Shown: in pieces, positions 15,498-24,594 of the stretch
Numbering within the stretch: position 1 is the first letter of the stretch
Layout: every line of letters starts with the position of its first letter
Origin: Leptospirales bacterium
Lineage (GTDB): Bacteria; Spirochaetota; Leptospiria; Leptospirales; Leptonemataceae
Direction of reading: 5' to 3'
DNA length: 64,000 nt
Assembly: GCA_019694655.1 (NCBI GenBank)
Contig: JAIBBN010000009.1
Location: 1 to 64,000 of the forward strand
Program-made: the position numbers and the translations under genes
Notes under the pieces: model-generated
The model's input: the letters and a program-made list of their open reading frames with translations, nothing else
The model's database searches: none
Told to the model about the DNA's origin: nothing

Positions 15498-16684
15498 TGA
15501 GTTTCTATCAAGTATTTCTATCCGCCATCAGCATCGCCAGCGGAATCGCTGCGCTGGCCTTTGCGTTTTCGCTTCGTCGACGCAGACCGCGACTTGCCGC
15601 GGGCATCATCCTCTTGACCGTCGCTGCCCTGGCGCCGCCGCTGATTTTCCTCGGCGGCGGCAATTGGCCGTTGGCGGACGATGGCCTCGCGGCCCAACTC
15701 CATCTGCTGACGATGGCAATACTGTGCAGCTTTCCCTTTCTGGCCTTTGTAGCGCTCGGGCAACGACTGCTGCGGAGCAATGTTAGCGATGAAAGACGGC
15801 CAGAGAGTCTGCAGGCCGCAAGCGACGAGCATGGGATGAATCGTCGGCAGATGCTGCAGCGCAGCGCTGCAATCGCCGTTGCTGCCCTGGATTTTGCGCC
15901 CGTCTATGGCATTGCAGCGGCCCTTGGCGCCATGAGCTTTGGCTCCAACCATCCCATTACCACGGACCTTTCGCTGCGCTTGCCGGACGCCAGCGAGGAT
16001 CTGCGCGGTCTGCGAATGGTACAGATCTCCGATTTGCATTTCGGGCCGGCCATTGGCGAGGCGCACGTCCGGCTCTGGCTTTCCTATTTACGCGAACATG
16101 CGACGGGCGACGCCCTGTTGCTGACGGGGGATCTGGTTGATGCCGACAATCGCGCGCTGCCGCTCTGCGCCGCGTTTTTGAACCGACTCCACGAACTGTA
16201 TCCTGCTGGAATTTATGCTGTTACCGGCAACCACGACTACTATGATTCAGCCAGCGAATTGCGGCGCATCCTATCGAGGGCCGGCGTTCGTTTTCTGTCC
16301 GCTCAGCATACAGTCCTGAAGCGCGGCAAAGGCCAATTGCAAATCGCGGGACTGGAGTACGGCAGCAGGCCCTATGAAGCCGTCCGCCTCCTTAGCGCGC
16401 TGCGACCGGACCAGCCCTCAATCTTGCTCAATCATGTGCCGGCCAATTTTACCTGGCTCCAGCATTTGCCCTTTTCGCTGGTGCTTTCCGGTCATACACA
16501 CGGCGGTCACCTGCGTACAGCGCGCGGGCCGCAGGGCAGGTCCTTGCTTCTACCGGGCGCGGAGTTCGTAGCCGGTTGGTATGAGCGCGGATTGACCAGG
16601 ATGTACGTGAATTCCGGACTGGGTCATTCCTTTCCGATGCGCATTCATTGTCCGCCAGAGGCGACGCGCATTACGATCGTTTGA
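15497..16684 (+). CDS. Membrane-anchored metallophosphoesterase (YkuE/YaeI-like)
   Basis: The 395-residue protein has three N-terminal hydrophobic helices, a second hydrophobic region after NRRQMLQRSAAIAVAALD, then a calcineurin-like phosphoesterase domain with all metal motifs: DLHFG, LLTGDLVD, TGNHDYY, and GHTHGG. Related proteins act on lipids or UDP-linked lipids at the membrane. Start is set by the 1-base overlap with the upstream stop. The 3' end overlaps the convergent TetR gene by 14 bases. Confidence 0.86.
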   Translation: MSFYQVFLSAISIASGIAALAFAFSLRRRRPRLAAGIILLTVAALAPPLIFLGGGNWPLADDGLAAQLHLLTMAILCSFPFLAFVALGQRLLRSNVSDERRPESLQAASDEHGMNRRQMLQRSAAIAVAALDFAPVYGIAAALGAMSFGSNHPITTDLSLRLPDASEDLRGLRMVQISDLHFGPAIGEAHVRLWLSYLREHATGDALLLTGDLVDADNRALPLCAAFLNRLHELYPAGIYAVTGNHDYYDSASELRRILSRAGVRFLSAQHTVLKRGKGQLQIAGLEYGSRPYEAVRLLSALRPDQPSILLNHVPANFTWLQHLPFSLVLSGHTHGGHLRTARGPQGRSLLLPGAEFVAGWYERGLTRMYVNSGLGHSFPMRIHCPPEATRITIV

Positions 16685-17327
16685 GAGCAAGGGCTCTATT
16701 GCCAGCGCCCTTGCTGCTCGAATGTCGCGGCAGCGGCGGCCGACCGCTGCGCAAGCGATCGTAGAGTTGCAGGTACTGCGACTTCATCAGCTGGAAATAA
16801 CGGGCGTCGCCGCTCAGGCGCCACATGGCGATGGCGCCCTGGTAGATGCAGAGCGCCTCCTTGGCGGCGCCGGCCAGGTCGGCCTCGGGCGAAATCCAGC
16901 CGGCCCTTGCCGCAGCGCGGAAGTATTGCAGCAGCAGCAGACGCCAGCGCTGGGCCACGCGACGCAGCGCGCGAGCAAAGGCGGTATCCGGCGGCGATTC
17001 GAGGTTCATCGAGAAGCGAGCAAAGGGGCAGCCAAAAAACTTGCGCTGAGCGATCTGGCGACGCTTGAGCGCAACCCAGGCTTGCAGGAAACGCTGCGGA
17101 TCGGGATACTGCTGCATCAGCGTTTGCAAATCGGCAAGCGTGCGCTGCTCCTCGGCCTGCAGGTAGGCAAGACCCAGGTCCTTCTTGGAGGCAAAGTGGT
17201 CGTAAAGGCTGGCCGGCACAACATCGGCGTTGGCAAAGATCTGGCGCATGGCCGTGGCGCCATAGCCCTGCCTGGAAAAGAGCTGAGCCGCCGCCGCCAT
17301 AACCCGATCGCGAACTGCTGGTCGCAT
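16671..17327 (-). CDS. TetR-family transcriptional regulator
   Basis: A 218-residue regulator with an N-terminal helix-turn-helix typical of TetR proteins (VMAAAAQLFSRQGYGATAMR followed by VVPASLYDHFASKKDLGLAY) and a C-terminal helical ligand domain with FFGCPFARFSMNLESP, similar to the TetR_C subgroup controlling oxidoreductases or fatty-acid genes. It is transcribed away from the double-hotdog gene, and an inverted repeat lies inside that gene's promoter (17397-17414), the likely binding site. Confidence 0.87.
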   Translation of the reverse strand: MRPAVRDRVMAAAAQLFSRQGYGATAMRQIFANADVVPASLYDHFASKKDLGLAYLQAEEQRTLADLQTLMQQYPDPQRFLQAWVALKRRQIAQRKFFGCPFARFSMNLESPPDTAFARALRRVAQRWRLLLLQYFRAAARAGWISPEADLAGAAKEALCIYQGAIAMWRLSGDARYFQLMKSQYLQLYDRLRSGRPPLPRHSSSKGAGNRALALKRS

Positions 17328-17390
17328 TCAGTCAGCTCGATCCTCTATTCCACTATCGTCAATGGCATTTGCTGCGCCCGCCGCTCGCGC

Positions 17391-17419
17391 TTGACGACGT
17401 AACGAACGTTATGTATGCT
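17391..17419 (+). promoter_or_regulatory. Sigma70-type promoter with operator in the spacer
   Basis: TTGACG (17391-17396) and TATGCT (17414-17419) are separated by 17 bases. The spacer, together with the first T of the -10 box, forms the inverted repeat ACGTAACG-AA-CGTTATGT (17397-17414, one mismatch). Transcription would begin near 17426, leaving a leader of about 12 bases with a GGAAGG ribosome site. Binding there by the divergent TetR protein would block RNA polymerase. Confidence 0.6.
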
Positions 17420-17437
17420 GCCCGGCGGAAGGCAGCC

Positions 17438-18274
17438 ATGCAAAGCGACGGATTCAAGACCTACCAGACGGACCTCGATACGCAGCGCCATGTAACCAGT
17501 CGCACTTACGAACGTTTTTGCCAGGAGGTGCGCTGGCAGGCGCTGGAGCAGGAGGGCTACTCCATCGCGCGGATGATAGATGAGGGTCTTGGGCTGCGTC
17601 CCCTGTTCACGCGCATTGCGTTCAAGAAGCAACAATATGCCGGCGCCAGTCTCAGCGTAAAGAGCGTCTATGGCGCACGTCAGGACTTCGTTTACTGGGA
17701 CCAAAGCGTGCTGGAGTCTGGCGGCGAGCCGGCGGCGCAGATTGAGCTGATTCAGCAGTGGGAAACAACGCAATCGGCAGCGCCTCCCGTCATACGCGGC
17801 GATGGCGCTCCAGAGACGCCGGAGTACGTGCCAGACAAGGAGCGCCCCCGAAATTGCAATCGTGTGCGCAGCGAGTGGCAGGCCCTCTACAGCGAACGCA
17901 ACGTTTTCGGAAGTTACGATCCAGCCTACTACTGGCGCCTCTTTGAGGATGCGCGCTGGGCTTTCTCCAGCGAGCTGGGCCTCAGTTTTGAGCGCTTTGT
18001 AGCAATGGACACGACCTTTTTCTATATGGGCGGCAATTTCCACTACCTGGCGCCGCCGCAGGCCGGCGAGACGCTGCTTGCTGAAACCTGGGTAAGTTCG
18101 CTGGAGAAGATTCGCTGCACGCTGCGCACCGAGGTGCGTTCCAAAAATAGCGGAAAGCTGCTGATGACCGGCGACGAAGAGCAGCTGATCGTTTCTCTTT
18201 CGCGCGCTCGACCGCGCAAAGCGCCCGTGGAGTACCTCGAGTTGCTGGGCGACCATATCGAAGGCGGCGCTTGA
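17438..18274 (+). CDS. Double-hotdog acyl-CoA thioesterase-like protein
   Basis: From ATG 17438 (5 bases after GGAAGG) the protein has 278 residues and two 4HBT-like halves: the first with YQTDLDTQRHVTSRTYERFC, the second with FVAMDTTFFYMGGNFHYLAP and AGETLLAETWVSSLEKIRCT. In known hotdogs the Asp and the following His/Asn carry the thioester chemistry. The first half keeps an Asp-His pair, the second does not obviously do so. It is probably controlled by the divergent TetR gene. Substrate unknown. Confidence 0.68.
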   Translation: MQSDGFKTYQTDLDTQRHVTSRTYERFCQEVRWQALEQEGYSIARMIDEGLGLRPLFTRIAFKKQQYAGASLSVKSVYGARQDFVYWDQSVLESGGEPAAQIELIQQWETTQSAAPPVIRGDGAPETPEYVPDKERPRNCNRVRSEWQALYSERNVFGSYDPAYYWRLFEDARWAFSSELGLSFERFVAMDTTFFYMGGNFHYLAPPQAGETLLAETWVSSLEKIRCTLRTEVRSKNSGKLLMTGDEEQLIVSLSRARPRKAPVEYLELLGDHIEGGA

Positions 18275-18390
18275 GGATTGCGCCGCTCAGGTTTTGCAGC
18301 TTTCGGGGGTCCTGCCGTGATTGTAGTTGCGGAGGCAAGGGCGCAGCCGGTCCCTTTGCCGCAGCGCACCTAGCGCCAGGGTAAGGACCT

Positions 18391-19689
18391 ATGAGCCAGC
18401 TGAGCACTTCCAGAAAGATCGCCTACGCCGCCGGCGGTCTGGGGATGAATCTCAGCAATCTGATCACCCAGCAATGGCTCTACAAGTTTTATACTGATGG
18501 CGGTTATGTAACCGGCGCCGTGATTGGCGTCTTCATGATCGCCGGACGCCTGACGGACGCCATTACCGATCCGCTGGTTGCCTGGTGGAGCGACATCACC
18601 TATACCAGACGCGGGCGGCGTATTCCTTTCGTTCTCTACGGCATGGTTCCCTTTGCGCTGGTAATCTGGCTGTTGTGGACGCCGCCCTTTGAGGGCCCGC
18701 ACTGGTTGAACGCGGTGTATGCCTGTGCAATGATCCAGCTATTCTATATTTTCTATACAATAGTTGTAGCCCCCTATCTGGCCTTGCTTCCGGAAATCGT
18801 CAGCGGCGTCAGCGCCAGATTGAATCTGACGACGATGCAGGCGCTGTGGACGACTGTTGGCACAATGCTCTTTGCACTGGGCGGCGTTGCGATCGAATAC
18901 CTGGGCTATTCCGGAATGGGTTTGATCGTTGCCGCCCTCTGTCTTATCTCATTTTTACCCACTGTGTTCTTGATCAAAGAGCAACCGGGGGCCGCACAAA
19001 ATGTGGAAGCCGCCGCTGCCGGGGCCTCCGTGCTTCGCTGGATTGGAATAACGATCAGCAATCGGCCCTTTCGTTATGTTATCGCCACGACCTCGCTCTA
19101 CTGGTTTGCACTGGCCACGCTGTTGCTCTTTGTGCCGCAATGGGTGGCCAAGGTGTTGCATCTTCCGGAAACCGGCGCCACAGCTTTGATGGGGCCTTTT
19201 ATCGTCATCCAGATAGTTTTTTTCTTTGTATTCAACAAAGTGTCCAAGGCGATCGGGAAGAAGGCCTCCTTTCTGGGGACCTTGCTTTTGACTGGCATCT
19301 CCTTGCTGCTGATCTGGGTCGTGGGGCTGTTCCCCTACCTGTCACTGACCCTGCAATCTACAATCTACGTTTCAATTGCCGCAATTCCGGTAGCCGGCTT
19401 CCTGGTGCTGCCCTTTGCTCTGCTTTCCGATTGTGTCGACCTGGATGAAAAGCAGACCGGCCAGCGTCGCGAGGCGATCTTCTTTGGCGTCCAGGCCTTC
19501 TTTCAGAAATCGCTTATTGGCATCGCCAATGGCGTCTATGCCCTGATTGACTCCTACTATGATGGTCCGGATGAGATTACCGGCCTCAAACTCAGCGTTA
19601 CCGTCGCAGGCATCGCCTGCATTGTCGCCTTTTTCATTTTTCTGGGCTATCCGCTGCGCGAACGAGGCGAGCAGGTGGTGCTGAGCTAG
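18391..19689 (+). CDS. MFS transporter, GPH (glycoside-pentoside-hexuronide) type
   Basis: A 432-residue protein with about 12 membrane helices and GPH/MelB landmarks: YAAGGLGMNLSNLI near the start, GRLTDAITDPLVAWWSDITY with the Asp pair used in cation-coupled sugar transport, and RRGRRIPFVLYGM after it. GPH members carry sugars or glycosides with Na+ or H+. In spirochaetes many such genes have uncharacterised substrates. A short gap separates it from the hotdog gene, with no overlap. Confidence 0.85.
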   Translation: MSQLSTSRKIAYAAGGLGMNLSNLITQQWLYKFYTDGGYVTGAVIGVFMIAGRLTDAITDPLVAWWSDITYTRRGRRIPFVLYGMVPFALVIWLLWTPPFEGPHWLNAVYACAMIQLFYIFYTIVVAPYLALLPEIVSGVSARLNLTTMQALWTTVGTMLFALGGVAIEYLGYSGMGLIVAALCLISFLPTVFLIKEQPGAAQNVEAAAAGASVLRWIGITISNRPFRYVIATTSLYWFALATLLLFVPQWVAKVLHLPETGATALMGPFIVIQIVFFFVFNKVSKAIGKKASFLGTLLLTGISLLLIWVVGLFPYLSLTLQSTIYVSIAAIPVAGFLVLPFALLSDCVDLDEKQTGQRREAIFFGVQAFFQKSLIGIANGVYALIDSYYDGPDEITGLKLSVTVAGIACIVAFFIFLGYPLRERGEQVVLS

Positions 19690-19753
19690 CTATTTTCACA
19701 AGCCAGCGGCGTTTGCGCCGATTGCAGGATGCGCTTGCCACAAATGGCGGCGC

Positions 19754-20398
19754 GTGAATGCTATGGTCATGGGTAATCGCCGTTCCGTCTATGTGAGCGC
19801 CTCGGAAGATCGACTGGAGGCGCTGATCGAGCAGCGTCTGGCCCCCGGCGCCGACAAGAATCAGATCGACCAGCGCATCTGGGACCTCTTTGGCGAGGAA
19901 TGGTGCGTCATGTTCACCGACCTTTCCGGATTTTCGCGCGGCGTGGCCAAATTTGGAATCATCCATTTTCTGCAAACGATCCACGAGTCGGAGCGCGTCT
20001 ATGTGCCAATCATCGAAGAACATGATGGCATACTCTTGAAGGTCGAGGGCGACAGTTTCCTGGTCATTTTTCGCAATGTAAACAAGGCGCTGCAATGCAG
20101 TCTGGCCATGCAGCGCGCCTCCAGCGCCTACAACCAGTCGCGCTCGCCCGAGGAACAATTGCTGGTCTGTATTGGACTGGGCTATGGACGGGTGCTGCGT
20201 ATAGGCGACAGCGATGTCTTTGGCGCAGAAGTCAATGCGGCCAGCAAACTGGGCGAGGACACGGCAAAGGCCTACGATATTCTGATTACGGACGCCACGC
20301 GCAAGGCGGCAGGCTCGCCCAAGGGTCTGGAATTTCAGCCACTGGACGAGGCGCCGCCCGGCAGCGAGGGCGCCTTTCGCGTAAAATACTCGTTATAG
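19754..20398 (+). CDS. Short class III nucleotide cyclase-like protein
   Basis: A 214-residue soluble protein made of one cyclase homology domain. Metal-binding Asp residues are present (MFTDLSGFSRG and VEGDSFLVIF), as is the Lys preceding the second (ILLKVEGD). The adenine/transition-state region reads DVFGAEVNAASKLGED: the Asn is present but the usual Arg (ASR) is Lys. Activity may thus be low or altered, or the protein may be regulatory. Three in-frame ATGs (19754, 19763, 19769) compete as start. No sensor domain is fused. Confidence 0.75.
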   Translation: MNAMVMGNRRSVYVSASEDRLEALIEQRLAPGADKNQIDQRIWDLFGEEWCVMFTDLSGFSRGVAKFGIIHFLQTIHESERVYVPIIEEHDGILLKVEGDSFLVIFRNVNKALQCSLAMQRASSAYNQSRSPEEQLLVCIGLGYGRVLRIGDSDVFGAEVNAASKLGEDTAKAYDILITDATRKAAGSPKGLEFQPLDEAPPGSEGAFRVKYSL

Positions 20399-20417
20399 CG
20401 ACAGCGACTGTCCCTCA

Positions 20418-21296
20418 ATGGCGCAGGAAGCTACAGCTTCTGGAATGCGTATCGTCGAACGACAGCAAGCATTGGACGGCAGCGCGCGTCTCTTGCTTGA
20501 ACTTGTCGACGGCGCGCGCGTCGAGGCGGTTGATCTTCGCCCGGGCCGCGGCCGGCGCACCATTTGCGTCTCCAGCCAGGCAGGCTGCGTACTGGATTGC
20601 AAATTTTGCGCCACAGCAGCTCTGCCCTTTCAACGTAATCTCAGCGTCCTGGAGATCCTCGATCAGGCGCGTCTGGCGCAGGCCAGCGGCGAGGATCTGG
20701 CGCCGCCGGTCAGTAATATTGTTTTTATGGGCATGGGCGAGCCTTTCTACAACTACGAGTCAGTAATCGCAGCGGCCGGCTTCTTTGCACGATCCGGCGA
20801 GTTTGCGCTGGGCGAGCGACATGTTTGCATTTCCACAGCCGGAGTGCTGCCGGCCCTGGAGCGCTACTTTGCCGAGGCCCAGGCCTTCCATCTGGCCATC
20901 TCGCTTTGCAGCGCCATTGACGACCTGCGCTCGCAACTGATGCCCATCAATTTGCGCTATCCGTTGCAGGAAATAGGGCGGCTGTTGCACTTGCAGTCGC
21001 GATTTGCGCAGAAGCGTTTGATGCTGGAGATTCCCTTACTGGCCGGCGTCAATGATGGCCCGGACGATGCAAAAGCTTTGCTTCAATTTTGCGCCCCGAT
21101 GCGCTTGCGCATCAACCTGATTCCCTGGAATCCCAACCCGATGAGCAGCCAATTTGCGGCCCCCGATCGCGAAAGCTGTCTGCGCTTTCAGGCACAACTG
21201 CGCGCGGCAGGCCACTGGGTATTCATTCGCCGCAGCCTGGGCGCCGAAGTTGCCGGGGCCTGCGGGCAGCTGGCGGGCGGCTCGCTTTCCCGCTGA
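20418..21296 (+). CDS. RlmN-like radical SAM 23S rRNA/tRNA methyltransferase, short form
   Basis: The 292-residue enzyme has the radical SAM cluster motif CVLDCKFC within RTICVSSQAGCVLDCKFC, where the first Cys is equivalent to RlmN's mechanistic Cys, plus the VFMGMGEPFYNY block, STAGVLPAL, PLLAGVND and INLIPWNPNP, and the C-terminal methyl-carrying Cys in EVAGACGQL. RlmN makes m2A in 23S rRNA and some tRNAs. At 292 residues it lacks most of the usual N-terminal RNA-binding domain (typical length about 350), so the substrate could differ. Confidence 0.85.
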   Translation: MAQEATASGMRIVERQQALDGSARLLLELVDGARVEAVDLRPGRGRRTICVSSQAGCVLDCKFCATAALPFQRNLSVLEILDQARLAQASGEDLAPPVSNIVFMGMGEPFYNYESVIAAAGFFARSGEFALGERHVCISTAGVLPALERYFAEAQAFHLAISLCSAIDDLRSQLMPINLRYPLQEIGRLLHLQSRFAQKRLMLEIPLLAGVNDGPDDAKALLQFCAPMRLRINLIPWNPNPMSSQFAAPDRESCLRFQAQLRAAGHWVFIRRSLGAEVAGACGQLAGGSLSR

Positions 21297-21306
21297 CGAT
21301 CGATTA

Positions 21307-22086
21307 TTATCGATTCAATGCTTGCAAAAAGGGCAAGCTCAGCTCCAGGAATTGCTGCTGGGCGCTGTGGTGCAGCCAGTGATCGGCGCCGGCGATGGTT
21401 TCGATATTTGCAGCCGGAAAGCAAGATTGAATCAAGGCATGGTCTGCGGGCTGCACGTAGCTGGACGCTCCGCCGGCAATAAAGAGCGCAGGACCGCCAT
21501 AGGCCGGGCGCGGCAGCGAGAATTGGCCGGTGATTTCCGCGCGCTGCAGAGCGTCGACGTTCAGTTTCCAGCGGTAGCCTTCGGCCGTGCGCTCCAGGTT
21601 CATCTGCAAGAATTGTCGAACAGCAGCATCAGGATGGGCGGCGGCCATGCGTCGGTCAATTTCCTGCCGACTCTGCAAGCCGCTGAGATCGGTGCGCAGC
21701 GCGGCAAACTCTCGCTGGTGGTGCGGCGCATAGGCGCGCGGCGCTATATCGACGACAATCAAACCCAGAACGCGATCGGGATAGGCCGCCGCAAAATCCA
21801 TGGCATTCATGCCGCCCATGCTGTGACCCAGCACCATGGCCTGTTGCAGTTGCTGCGCATCCATCCAGCGCAAGAGGTCGCCGCGCATTTCGGCAATCGT
21901 ATGAATCGGAGAGCTAAAGCTTTCGCCGTGATTGCGCAGATCGAGGGCAAAGACATGGGCCGCCTGATTCAAAACCCGGGCGGCCTGCGTCCAGTTGCGG
22001 GATGAGCCAAACAAACCGTGTAAGATCACAAGCGGCGCGCCATGACCGCCATGATCTATGCTGTGCAACAATCTCTGTTCAGTCAC
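21307..22086 (-). CDS. Alpha/beta hydrolase (YbfF-like esterase)
   Basis: A 259-residue alpha/beta hydrolase: oxyanion segment LHGLFGSSRNW, DLRNHGESFSS, nucleophile elbow GHSMGGMNAMDFA, a cap region, and the late His in GADHWLHHSA. This pattern is closest to the YbfF/ABHD11 group of small-molecule esterases. Convergent with the RlmN-like gene, separated by 10 bases. Natural substrate not predictable. Confidence 0.83.
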   Translation of the reverse strand: MTEQRLLHSIDHGGHGAPLVILHGLFGSSRNWTQAARVLNQAAHVFALDLRNHGESFSSPIHTIAEMRGDLLRWMDAQQLQQAMVLGHSMGGMNAMDFAAAYPDRVLGLIVVDIAPRAYAPHHQREFAALRTDLSGLQSRQEIDRRMAAAHPDAAVRQFLQMNLERTAEGYRWKLNVDALQRAEITGQFSLPRPAYGGPALFIAGGASSYVQPADHALIQSCFPAANIETIAGADHWLHHSAQQQFLELSLPFLQALNR

Positions 22087-22129
22087 GGTACTTGCTCGGG
22101 GTCGTCGGCATCGCAGTCAACTCTGGCGC

Positions 22130-23056
22130 TCAATCTGCAAAGGCGGTCAAAAAGAAATCGGCCACACGCTGGATATAGACGGCTCGATTCTGAAAATAGG
22201 CGCCGCAATGATCGACGCCGGCGGCCACCCATAGCTGACTGCGTGCGCCGGCGGCCTGGTGAATGCGCTCTGCGTGTCGTAAGGGAATGACCGAGTCTTC
22301 GTCGCCGTGGATGATAAGGAGCGGTCGCTGGTGCGGCTCGGATGCATCGGCTTCTGGCGAGAGATCAGCAATGTTCCAGCCAAAGATCAGCCGGTTCCAG
22401 AAGGCCGTAAGCGCTGCGATCCAGCGCCCTGGCAGAAAGTAGCGAGCATAGTAGCCGGCTACCAGGTCGCCCAGCGAAGCGAAGGGAGAGTCGGCGACAA
22501 CCGCGCGGATTCGCGGATCCTCGGCAGCCAGCTGGATGGCCATACTGGCGCCCATGCTGTAGCCAAGCAGCGCCACACGCGCGCCTGGAATGGACCGCTG
22601 CGCAAAATTGCGCGCCGCGCGTAGATCCCTCAGTTCAAAAAATCCGGGAGATGTTCGGCCCTTTTCTGATTCCCCGCGGCCGCGACAATCAAAAACAATT
22701 ACGTTGAAGCCGGCGCGCCACAGTCCTGTACCTATGCCAATCAAGTCTGACTTCTGACCAAAGCGACCGGAACAGGCTACAATCGTTTTCTCCTCGCCCT
22801 CGCGTGTGAACCACCAGCCTCGCAAACAAAGGCCGTCATCGCTTTCAAATTCAACGTTTTGATGAGGCGTTTGCAATTCGAAAGGCGTAATGAAGTAGTC
22901 GTCGAGCAGATCGCGCTTGCGCATCCGATTGAGATGACGCGCTGTAATCAGACCTATGCCGGCCAGGACGCCGGCGCCGAGCAATGCCCAGCGCGCCGCG
23001 ACGCCGCCCAGTCCGCCTTTTCGGCCCTTTTTCCGCTTTGAACTTCCTCTTGCCAT
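22130..23056 (-). CDS. Membrane-anchored alpha/beta hydrolase
   Basis: From ATG 23056 the protein has 308 residues: a basic stretch (SSKRKKGRKGG), one membrane helix (ALLGAGVLAGIGLITA), and an alpha/beta hydrolase domain of the ABHD17/YfhR type with FDCRGRGESEKG, nucleophile elbow LGYSMGASMAIQLA, Asp in IIHGDEDSVIP and His in GVDHCGAY. A TTG at 23119 would add 21 residues before the basic stretch and is less likely. Likely faces the cytoplasm or periplasm at the inner membrane. Confidence 0.8.
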   Translation of the reverse strand: MARGSSKRKKGRKGGLGGVAARWALLGAGVLAGIGLITARHLNRMRKRDLLDDYFITPFELQTPHQNVEFESDDGLCLRGWWFTREGEEKTIVACSGRFGQKSDLIGIGTGLWRAGFNVIVFDCRGRGESEKGRTSPGFFELRDLRAARNFAQRSIPGARVALLGYSMGASMAIQLAAEDPRIRAVVADSPFASLGDLVAGYYARYFLPGRWIAALTAFWNRLIFGWNIADLSPEADASEPHQRPLLIIHGDEDSVIPLRHAERIHQAAGARSQLWVAAGVDHCGAYFQNRAVYIQRVADFFLTAFAD

Positions 23057-23254
23057 GTCCCGGACACAGCAATCAACGTCATTGTAGAGCAACTGAAATC
23101 TTCTGTCAGCCGGCCTCAAAGACGACGTAATTCTGCAGTATCGTCAATTGTACTGTGCGGGAAATTTCTGGACGCCAGAAGCCTGCAGCGCGGCAATCGG
23201 CTAACAAGTCTTGCCCCCTGCAGCGCGATGCAGCGGCGCCGTGGAGCCCGGCCC

Positions 23255-24556
23255 ATGATCGAAACTATTATAGCCCTGCTGGATCAGATCAAGTTCCCCC
23301 ATGGCTACGTCGTTGAGTGGCCCGATGGATCCATCTACCGTTACGCTACTGGCCAGCCAGTCTTTAAGTTGAAAATAAAGACGCTGCGCGCCATGCGCGA
23401 CATCCTGCGCGACCCCTCGGTCGGTTTTGGCGAGGCCTACATGGCCGAGGAAATAGAAGTTGAGGGCGATCTCGAGCAGGTCATGCATCTGGGCTTTCTG
23501 GCGCGCAGCAGCGGTTTGAAACCGGGGCTAATGCAAATGGCAAAGTTCGCCTGGGGCTACTTCAGTCGACGTAACACGATGGAGGGCTCGCGCAAGAATA
23601 TTGCCGCCCACTACGACCTTGGTAATGATTTCTACAGCCTCTGGTTGGATCGCGAAGCAAAACAATATACCTGCGCCTATTTTGAGTCGCCGCGGGACTC
23701 CATCGAAAAGGCGCAGATTGCCAAGCTGGATCTGGTTTGCCGTAAGCTGCGGCTGCAGCCGGGCGAGACGGTAGTTGAAGCCGGTTGCGGCTGGGGCGGC
23801 TTTGCGTTGCACGCAGTCCGCAAGTATGGCGTCAAGGTGCGGGCCTTCAACATTTCACGGGAGCAGATTGCCTATGCTCGCGAGCGCGCCGATCGCCTGG
23901 GCATTGCTCAGGACCGGCTGGAGTACGTGCACGACGACTATCGCGTGATTGGGCGCGAAAGGCGACAATATGACAAGTTTGCATCGATCGGGATGTTTGA
24001 GCACGTCGGCAAAGAGAACTATAGCGGACTCTACGATATAATCGCCCACGCCGTCAAACCGCGCGGATTGGCCATGGTGCACACCATCGGTCGGATCTCG
24101 CCCGCGCCGCTGGATGCCTGGTTAGAAAAGTACATTTTCCCCGGCGCCTATATCCCTTCGCTTGCAGAAATGGTCGCGCCCGCGGAAAAGAAGAATCGTC
24201 CGCTGCATGTCGTTGATGTTGAGAATCTGCGCTACCACTACGCCCTGACTCTGGATCACTGGTCCAGTCGGCTGGAAGAGCATGCTGATGCGATCCGCGC
24301 CCAGTACGGCGAGGCCTTCCTGCGCATGTTTCGAATGTACCTCCGCGCGTCGGCCGCCGGCTTCCGCTTTGGCGGCATTCTGTTATTTCAGATGCTGTTG
24401 TCGAACGGCTATGATGACGAAGCGCCGATGACCCGGCAGCACATGCTTTCCGCCTCTGCACAAAAGGCGCCGCCGCGAATTGCCGGCCAGAGCAACAACG
24501 GCGGATCGGCAACCAGGCGCAAAGCTGCGACGCGACGTGCAACGCTGCGACGTTGA
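23255..24556 (+). CDS. Cyclopropane-fatty-acyl-phospholipid synthase family methyltransferase
   Basis: From ATG 23255 (GGAG 8 bases before) the protein has 433 residues. It has the CFA synthase N-terminal region (FGEAYMAEEIEVEGDLEQVM), NIAAHYDLGNDFYSLWLDRE, SAM-binding VVEAGCGWGGFALHAVRKYG, FNISREQIAYARERA, FASIGMFEHVG and the C-terminal DHWSSRLEEH block. It modifies unsaturated acyl chains of membrane phospholipids using SAM. The tail after about residue 385 is low-complexity and basic. Confidence 0.88.
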   Translation: MIETIIALLDQIKFPHGYVVEWPDGSIYRYATGQPVFKLKIKTLRAMRDILRDPSVGFGEAYMAEEIEVEGDLEQVMHLGFLARSSGLKPGLMQMAKFAWGYFSRRNTMEGSRKNIAAHYDLGNDFYSLWLDREAKQYTCAYFESPRDSIEKAQIAKLDLVCRKLRLQPGETVVEAGCGWGGFALHAVRKYGVKVRAFNISREQIAYARERADRLGIAQDRLEYVHDDYRVIGRERRQYDKFASIGMFEHVGKENYSGLYDIIAHAVKPRGLAMVHTIGRISPAPLDAWLEKYIFPGAYIPSLAEMVAPAEKKNRPLHVVDVENLRYHYALTLDHWSSRLEEHADAIRAQYGEAFLRMFRMYLRASAAGFRFGGILLFQMLLSNGYDDEAPMTRQHMLSASAQKAPPRIAGQSNNGGSATRRKAATRRATLRR

Positions 24557-24594
24557 GAGCTCGTATGACTGTACAGTTTGCCGGAGTTTGACAA

